Of a DNA stretch of 64,000 nt, positions 56,430 to 64,000 are shown in pieces. This DNA is from Erinaceus europaeus (taxonomy: Eukaryota; Chordata; Mammalia; Eulipotyphla; Erinaceidae). A program made the position numbers and the translations under genes. The notes beneath the pieces were generated by a model. It was given only the letters and a program-made list of their open reading frames with translations, made no database searches and was not told where the DNA came from. How positions within the stretch are numbered: position 1 is the stretch's first letter; every line of letters begins with the position of its first letter. The DNA is taken from NCBI RefSeq assembly GCF_950295315.1, contig NW_026647336.1, positions 1-64,000 on the forward strand, in the 5' to 3' direction.

Positions 56430-57545
56430 GGCTGGGTGGTGGCGCACACGCTACAAAATGCAAGGACCCAGGTTCGAGTCCTTGGTCCCCACCTGTAGGG
56501 GGAAAGCTTTGCAAGTGGTGAAGCAGTGCTGCAAGTATCTCTCTGTCTCTGTCCCTCCCTATCTCCCCCACCGCCCTCTTGATTTCTGGCTATCTCTATC
56601 CAATAAATAAAGATAATAAAAATTTTTTTTTCTTAAAATGAATAGAAGAAAACACAATAAAACAGATAACTTTGTGGCGTCCATCAGGGGACAACTAAAA
56701 AAATCATAAACCCTAAAAAATTTGGTGAATAAGATAGCATCCAAGAACACATCAAAACTGGCCAGTGTCCCTTGGCCAATGTATAAGCCTCCCAGGACCC
56801 AGCAGTCCCTTCCCTGAGAACATGTTCTGTGTCCTCACACTGCTCTGCAAGGCTCACTAGTGTCATCTTAGGGAGGGCATAGTGGCCTGGGAGTGGGTGG
56901 GGGACTTAGCACGAGGGGGACACTGCACCTGAAATTCCCAGCACTGAGCAAAACATGCAAGAAACAATGAGACAGACATTGTAGTGGTGTTAATGTAAAC
57001 AGGTGCAGATGCAAAGTACAGACATTTAAGAGTACAGAGCAACGAAAAACCATGTGAGAATGGCTACCTGCAGGGCAGGAAGTGTAATGGAAATAAAAGG
57101 AGAAAGTTTACTCAACCCTCACCATCTCAGCCTAGCTCAGAACGAGCAGCAGGGTCCTGTCACTTAACTCAGGCTGGCAGATCTGTTCTGCAGAGGGCCA
57201 GGCAGAAAACAGCTCCAAGGGGGCTGGGCGGTAGCACAGCGGATTAAACACACATGGTGCGAAGCGCAAGGACTGGCTTAAGGACCCCAGTTCGAGCCCC
57301 TGGCTCCCTACCTGCGGGGGGGGGGGGAGGGATGTCGCTTCACAAGCGGTGAAGCAGGTCTGCAGGTGTCAATCTTTCTTCCCCTCTTCTCTCAGTTTCT
57401 CTGTGTCCTATCCAAAAACAACATCAACAGCAATAACAACAACAAGAGCAAGAAAAATGGGAAAAATGGCCTCCAAGAGCAGTGGATTTGTAGTGCAGGC
57501 ACTGAGCCCCAGCGATAACCCTGGAGGCAATAATAAGAAAAAGAA
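56430..57545 (+). mobile_element. Two forward SINE-A copies
   Basis: 56430-56628 is a diverged copy ('gctgggtggtggcgcacacg'); 57222-57545 is a long copy ('gctgggcggtagcacagcgg', G10 in the head, tail block 'ggcctccaagagcagtgg'). 56629-57221 and 57546-58325 are intron without a recognised element. Confidence 0.85.
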
Positions 57546-58329
57546 AACAGCTCCAGCTTTGCAGCGCACAGGATATCAGTCATTCACCTTTGCAGTAACC
57601 CTGTGCATGCAGCCACGCTTAATATGTATGTAAATGAACAACTGGGGCTGTGTTCCAGTTAAACTGTGGACAATAAAATGTAGATTTCATGATGTGTTGT
57701 TGTGTTGGGAAATAGTCACGTTGCAAGTTCTGTCCATCATTAAAAAAAAAAAAAAGGAAGAACCGTTGCTTGTATTCTGGTCCACTGACTAACCTCTGAT
57801 TTAACTGACGGTTTTGCCTGATGCATGGAGTCAGTCAGGGCAATCACATTTCATCACTGTAGTGAACTGAGGTTTCAGCTTTGCTCTGCGTTTGCCAAGA
57901 GCACTGAGTGAGGTTATGGAATAAAGCAGCCATTTAGCTAGGACTGGAAGAGCCACCCTGGAGGGGTGGGGGCCTGAGTGGCCAGGACACTATAGCTATC
58001 TGCTTGTTGCTGACTGCTGAGGGGGCAGGGAAGGAGTTGGCCATACGTTCACACACAGATATTAGATTGCTTTGCACAGTGTGATGGCAGGAGGCACGAG
58101 ACAGCAGCGACAGAGCTAGGTGGTAGGAGGGCATCCCAGCAGGCTGCTCCTGGACCAGCAAGCTTTGCCCTCCTTTGCTTTCTGCCTGAGTCTGAACCTC
58201 CCAGATGCCATACTAATCAATCTTTTTCTTTCTTTCCCAAGTCAATACTAGTTTCTGTTTGTAACCATATGCTACTGGCTGGAAGAAGCCTCTGTCTTTC
58301 TATTATTATTATTTTCATGCTCTCTTTAA

Positions 58330-58915
58330 AAAAATAGATATATTTTTTTACTTACTGGATAGAGAGAGAAATCAGGAGGGGAGAGGGAGCTAGAGAAGGA
58401 GAGAAAGGAAGAGAGATTTGCAGCACTGCTTCACTGTTTGTGAAGCTTCCCCTTCTGCAGGTGGGGATCAGAGGCTTGAACCTGAGTCCTTGCACATGGT
58501 AACGTGTACTCTCAACCAGGTGCACTACCACTGGGCCCCCTTCTGCCTTTCTTTTTCTCTTTCTTTCTCTCTTTCTTTTTTTTTTTTTTTTTTGCCTCCA
58601 GAGTTATTGCTGGGGCTTGGTACCTGCACCATGAATCCACTGTTCCTGGAGGTCCCCCCCCTTTGTTGCCCTTGTTGTTTTAGCATTGTTGTGGTTATTA
58701 CTATTGTTGTTATTGATGTCACTATTGTTGGATAGGACAGAGAGAAATCAAGAGAGGACAGGAAGACAGAGGGGGAGAGAAAGATAGACAGACTTGCAGA
58801 CTTGCTTTACCTCTTGTGAAGCGACCCCCTGCAGGTGGGGAGCCAGGGGCTCAAACTGGGATCCTTACACCGGTCCTTGCGTTTTCACTTAACCCACTGC
58901 ACTACCACCTGACCC
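58330..58915 (-). mobile_element. Reversed SINE and long SINE-A
   Basis: 58345-58540 diverged copy ('cagcactgcttcactgtttg'); 58593-58915 long SINE-A starting 'gcctccagagttattgctgg' and ending 'cactaccacctgacccc', with its outer head partly deleted ('cgttttcacttaaccc'). Confidence 0.85.
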
Positions 58916-60458
58916 CTCCCCTCTACCTTTCTTCCAGAGACATGCCCATCTCACTGTGGTAGGCACCATGCTTGCTAGTAGGGTGGGCAGACTTTCCAGG
59001 AATGATCCCAAGGTTCCACAGCCTGATTCTGCAGCCTGTGGATGAGCTGAAGTCTCACTCCTGTGCAGTGGTGCTATTGTTCCATGGCCCAGCGGACCCT
59101 GAACTAGGAGATATCTGTATCTTGCCCTGAAAGTCCCTTCAAAAGCAGAGGGCTTTCTTGGCTAGTACAGAAGAGGGGATCCGGAGGTTTGGAGTGTGAG
59201 AAGCACTGAGGAGGACTCCTTGCTGGCTGGCACTGAAGAGGGATGCGAAGAGTGACTGGTGACTGGACTAGGAAACCAGGATCTCAGTTCTCCACCCACC
59301 AGGAAACAGATTCTGCCAACACCTGGATGGGCCTGGAAACAGACTCTTCCCCCCGACCCAGCACACCTTTGCCCTCAGCCTTGTGCAAGTGTGAAGAGAA
59401 CCCAGATTTCTGGACTTCTGAATCATGAGCTCATAAATGGGTGTTGTTTTAAACCGCTACATTTCTGGTAATTTGTTACGGTTGCATCGAAACAAAATAC
59501 AACAGTCACACCCTGTCTGCCTTGTTGCCCTAACCTCAGTTTTTCCTTCAGCCATTGAGGACTGTGTCCTTTTGGAGAGGAAGTATGGTGGTTCTCAAGT
59601 GATTGTTATGATCTTACCAAGGATTAACTTTTGCCAAGGACTGGCCTAAGAATAGGTGTGCAGTGTGATTCTGGTTGGTGGGAGATGAGAGGTAGTAAGT
59701 CTGCCTGGAGGAGCTCTGGGAAAAAGGAAATCAAAAAGGGAAGTCAATTTTCTGTCTGTGGATGTAGCAGTGATGCCTGGTATCATGGCAGCTCCCTAGT
59801 GACCATGAGGTACCTTTGCTGACAGGCCAAGGTGATAAGCTAAGGAAGGCAGAGTGGGACAGTGAAGAGCTGGTTCCTGGTAAACATCCCTGAGCAATGA
59901 AGAAACCTCTTTCCTTGGCTTCTTTTTGTTGTTGTTACTGGGGATTCACTGCTTCAGGCTGACTTTTTCAGACAGAGGAGGGGGAGAGGAGAGAGATCTA
60001 CTATATCACCAAAGCTTTCTTCAATGAAGTGGGGGCTGAGCTCAAACCTGAGCTGTACACATGGCAAAGCAGTGCATTGTCCAAGTGAACCCTCTCTTGG
60101 ACTTTTTATGTGGGATGATGATGTCCTTGTGGTTTAAGTCATTCTAAGCTGGGGTGGCTATTCACAGCTTAGAGCATGTTTACTGATAAAAGGGCTTCCA
60201 GCACTGCCTGAGGTTTCGGTGGATTTGTGAAGCTGCATAGAAGAAGCCCTTAACACAAAGCTGTATGCCCAGCAGTGCTCAGAAGCATTATAGCTCCTTC
60301 CTTCCTGCCTATGCACTCCGTGAAACCAGGTTCAGTCAGGGAAGCAGGGCCAGGAGTGGGTACCAGTTCTGTCAGTGTCTGGGTTCAGAGCTGTCTGAAG
60401 GGCTCTGTTAGAAGGTGGTGGCCTGCCCATAGGACCTTGCCCTCAACTTGGATCAACA
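58916..60458. other. EFCC1 intron, mostly single copy
   Basis: One diverged reversed SINE at about 59925-60110 ('gggattcactgcttcaggct'); otherwise no exon or repeat I recognise. Confidence 0.5.
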
Positions 60459-61360
60459 ACGGTAGAGACTGTTCCATCCTCTGAAGGAAGGATGGACAAC
60501 ATACTCTATGTTGTCCTGAGGAAGATGGGTCCTGATATTGGGGCAGCTTGGAACGTTCCTAATCATGACCACAGACTGTGAGCTCAGACCTACAGGGATG
60601 CAGAGGTCACACAGGCTCCTAAGCTGAATATGGGCCCCAGACCACATTAAATCGATGGGTTTACAGTCAACAATATTTATACCCCTTTCCCATATTTGGG
60701 AGCCACTCTCTTCCCTGATCCAGCTTTCTGGTCCTTTTTCCAGCCATGACATCATCTCCCCAGACAATAACTTGGATCCACCTGCATATCAGATTTCAGG
60801 CTCAGGGAAAAAAAACAAAACAAAAAAAACTAGTATAGTCATGGGCCCTTTGGAATATAGGCCTACTAGCTATCTACAAAAAGGAGACCCCTCCTGACCA
60901 CCCCCCCCCCCAGCTCTTCATCTGCACTATTCCAGCCTTTAGGTTCATGATTAGTCAACAACTTGTTTGGCTTTATATGTTAACTCTCTTTTCAGTCACC
61001 AGGTTCCAGATGCTAGCATGATGCCAACCAGACTTCCCTGGACAGACAACCCCACCAATGTGTCCTGGAGCTCTGATTCCCCAGAACCCCGCCCCACTAG
61101 GGAAAGAGAGAGACAGACTGAGAGTATGGATCAACCTGTCAACACCCATGTACAGCGGGGAAACAATTACAGAAGCCAGACCTTCCACCTTCTGCACCCC
61201 ATAATGACCTTGGGTTAACCCCAGAGGGTTAAAGAATAGGAAAGCTATTGGGGGAGGATGGGATTCAGAGTTCTGGTGGTGGGAACTGTGTGGAGTTGTA
61301 CCCCTCTTATCCTATGGTTTTGTCAGTGTTTCCTTTTTATAATAAATTTAAAAAGCAAAG
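60459..61360 (+). mobile_element. A-tailed retroposon copy, tail on the right
   Basis: Opposite orientation to the copy at 26047 and matched to it along nearly the whole length ('cccagaccacattaaatcga', 'atatttatacccctttccca', 'gccatgacatcatctcccca'). It ends 'tggtgggaactgtgtggagt', 'cttatcctatggttttgtca', then 'ataataaatttaaaaagc', a polyadenylation signal and short A tail. It carries the open segment 60967-61218 (MALYVNSLFSHQVPDASMM start). Confidence 0.8.
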
Positions 61361-63684
61361 AAGAAGGTAGTGGCCTGGTGACAGGGATGGACACAGCCTC
61401 TCTCTCAGCCCCACATTAAAGCCTGTCATGTGGTTAAGTTCACTCAGACTGTCCACACTTAAACTTTCACTGTCATGGACTGGAATAACATTTTCTTGGT
61501 GTCTCACAGCTACTAGTGTCTGAGCAACTTGGGGCTGTACCTAGGTATCATCAAGGGGACACATCAGTAGACCATCACACCCCCTGGGTTTGGCTTTTTT
61601 TGAGAAGGGATAGGAAATGTCATTTGCAATTACTTCTTTCCCTCCTTCCAGTTCCCTGGGCCACTGAGTTGACTTCCAGCCCTACAGAGTTGACAGGACA
61701 CCCAGAGCGTGGCCAGGGCCCATGGGCATGTCACTGAGCCGGCCAAGGTCCTGGAGACTTGCACACCACCACACTTCCTCCTCTGCGTGGCATTTCCTGA
61801 GGGAAGCCTCTCAGGAAACAGAGAGCAGCGTGTGCAAACAAGAGAACAACAGTAGGAAGAAGAGCATGCGAGGGGGGCCTCGGAGGAAGAGCCAAAAATA
61901 ATCCCTGAAGAGAGGAGTGGGGGCAGGCCTGGGGGTCCTCTGAGTTAGTCTTTGCACTGGTTCCAACAGGGGCCACTACCTTTCCAACCCAGGTGGCCTC
62001 TGGATGTCACACTGGCTGAGTGACCTCTTGGCTTCCTGCTGGCCTGAACTGAGTTTTGGCCTGAGTTGAGTTTGGTTCTGAGTCTTCCACCATATGCCTT
62101 TTGAATCAGTCAGCACTTTGAGACACCACACTGAGCAACAGAATGGCCCTGGCCAGGAGCCTACTGTCCCCCAGGGCAGGTGGCCCTTAATGAAGCTGTC
62201 ACAAAAATGACGGTGGCAAGGGCAAGGGTGGTAAGAGATTACGGGGAGCAGACCAGACTGAAATAGGGTGTAGCTGAGCCCAGGAGTGTGGGTGAGAATC
62301 AGAAGCAGGTTAGGGGCCTGTTTGCCCAAAGCATCTGGCCAGGGAAGGATTTAGCAGCTTGAGGACTAGTGAGCATGGCTGACGTGGAAAGCTAGAGCCA
62401 GTGTGCAGGGGACATCGTGGCCTGGAGCTGTTGTGTGTGGTGAACACAGTGGCCAAGGAGGGCAGCACTTATTTGGAGGCTAACAGGAAGCTCCGTGGTT
62501 ATAGTTGAGTGTCTTTCCCTGCCCCTTATAGACCCATCCTCATGAAGTGAGTGTCCACTTGCTCTCTTTCTGCAGGGAAATGCAGACAAGTTCATTCCCA
62601 CCTTGAGGTGTTTGTCTATTTCATAAAGGTGCTTGGACCAGGGAGAGAGACTCCCAGACCCAAGCCCCAGCAGTCCCAGGTTCAATCCCTAGCACCACCA
62701 TAAGCCAGCCGAACATGCTCTGGTTTCTCTTAAATATCTTATAAAATAAAGACTTTAAATAAAATTAAGTGCTTATTTGTAAGGAAGTCATAGATTTGCA
62801 AATCAGATGGCACAAACTCCAGTATCAGCTCAGACTGTTCTTTTTTTATACAGAAAAAACAGGGTGTTACGGACCCCAATGCTAGGGCTTATCGCATATC
62901 CGCATATCCTGTTCATTAGTGTTTCGGCCTTAGATACTATTGAGAGAGGGAAAGACAGAGTTTCATTTTATGGTACTAAGAGAATGACTTATCTAGGTGA
63001 AGACTGGTTCTTGATAGTGAGGCTTTTTTTTTTTAAAGAGAGTGCCTTTTCTCTTGATTGACAAAATAAAACAATCAAACAAAAAGTTAAAAGTTCAGTA
63101 GGATGGGGCATCAGACATGAGATGTAGTCATTCTGGTTGGCCTGGCCAGCCCTTCCCCTCCTAGAACTTGACTGGCTCCTCCCCCACCCAACTGGCCTCC
63201 TGGCCACCAAGCATCTGTTTACTTAGCGACAGCACTGCTGGGGGTTCTGAGTGGTCAGTTGAGGCTGCAGGCCAGTGGAACTCGCACAGCCTCCGAGGGC
63301 CTGCTGTCTGATGTACATCTTGGAGTCCCTGTGCTGTTGGTCTCTGTGACATGTCCCAGTACCCCTGGGATGTCCCTGGGAGCTGTGGTGGTGGTTTTGA
63401 TTGTCACCATAAGGCATAGTTTGAAACATGTGGAAAGAAGATCCAGAAAGGTGTCCTGTCCACAATGAAGATGGTGGGCCAGGGGGTGAAGATATGGACT
63501 CAGTGATTGGCACTGAGGAGCCTGGCTCCTCGACCTCCTAGGCCACTGCTGAATAACCCACCTCAGAATCCCCAGACAACAGTGGAGGACAGCTTCAGAG
63601 AAAACACCTGTCATTTAGCAGAAATTCCAAGACAGCATGGCCTCTTAAGAGGCTGTGATATAGAAGTAGAAGGGACAGAAAGGG
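61361..63684. other. EFCC1 intron, mostly single copy
   Basis: A forward SINE-B at about 62640-62760 ('ttcaatccctagcaccacca', 'taagccagccgaacatgctc'). No exon of EFCC1 or another gene could be supported in the rest; the EF-hand exon was not found. Confidence 0.5.
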
Positions 63685-64000
63685 GGGTTGGGCGGTAGCA
63701 CATTGGCTTAAACGCATGTGGCGTGAAGCACAAGGACCAGGCGTAAGGATCCCACTTCAAGCCCCTGGCTCCCCACCTGCAGGGGAGTCATTTCACAGGC
63801 GGTGAAGCAGGTCTGTAGGTGTCTATCTTTCTCTCCCTCTGTCTTCCCCTCCTCTCTCCATTTCTCTCTGTCCTGTCCAACAACAACATCATCAATGACA
63901 ACAATAATAATAACCACAACAATGATAAGACAACAAGGGCAGCAAAAGGGAAGAAAAAAATAGCCTCCAGGAGCGGTGGGTTTGTGGTGCAGGCACCAAA
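63685..64000 (+). mobile_element. Long SINE-A, cut by window edge
   Basis: 'ggttgggcggtagcacattg', 'cccacttcaagcccctggct', CT-rich middle, and the tail block up to 'ggtgcaggcaccaaa' at the last base. Confidence 0.9.

Overview
The window is nuclear DNA of a placental mammal, most probably a hedgehog (Erinaceus-like). Reasons: widely spaced coding exons with GT-AG borders, L1 remnants, and more than 70 copies of tRNA-type SINEs of the kind I associate with the hedgehog genome. The species is inferred from the SINE type; the mammalian origin is certain. For brevity: SINE-A is the 270-350 bp family with a tRNA-like head (A box, B box) and an A-rich tail; SINE-B is a ~125 bp family whose copies end in a sequence complementary to 'ccagagcactgctcagctctgg'; SINE-C is a ~150 bp family with 'accagagcatcactctgg'.

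Three genes lie in the order RAB43 (+), GP9 (-), EFCC1 (-), the same neighbours and relative orientation as in human 3q21 (there EFCC1-GP9-RAB43, inverted). RAB43: positions 1-6650 are repeat-dense intron; the last two coding exons are 6651-6834 and 11533-11783, followed by a ~3.2 kb SINE-free 3'UTR ending near 14960. The first coding exon (P-loop) lies left of the window. 14960-19400 is intergenic and SINE-rich. 19450-20230 is an orphan CpG island with duplicated NRF1-like boxes. GP9 (~20380-22100) has its whole coding region in one exon (20505-21050) and a probable GATA/ETS promoter near 22090-22120.

22.1-40.5 kb is intergenic: an A-tailed retroposon family, L1 scraps, SINEs, a ~880 bp purine minisatellite and a recent 109 bp tandem duplication. 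EFCC1 runs right to left: SINE-free 3'UTR (~40520-42073), then seven phase-compatible exons (42074-42210, 42959-43028, 47486-47626, 48420-48585, 50192-50339, 51419-51576, 52752-52916) giving about 327 C-terminal residues. One weaker candidate exon lies near 55.4-55.6 kb. The N-terminal EF-hand part is not seen and probably lies beyond 64000.

Functionally the genes are unrelated neighbours: a Golgi/ER-type Rab GTPase, a platelet adhesion receptor subunit and an EF-hand/coiled-coil protein. The most unusual items are a circularly permuted 5S rRNA pseudogene (1518-1652), an internally deleted L1 that kept a repeated 5'UTR (44874-46690), a retroposon family with the same open segment in two copies, the SINE-born minisatellite, a 46-bp-stem hairpin (18797-18907), and loss in GP9 of the juxtamembrane cysteine known to be acylated in human GPIX. 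I saw no exotic defence or mobile system; this is ordinary mammalian chromosome.
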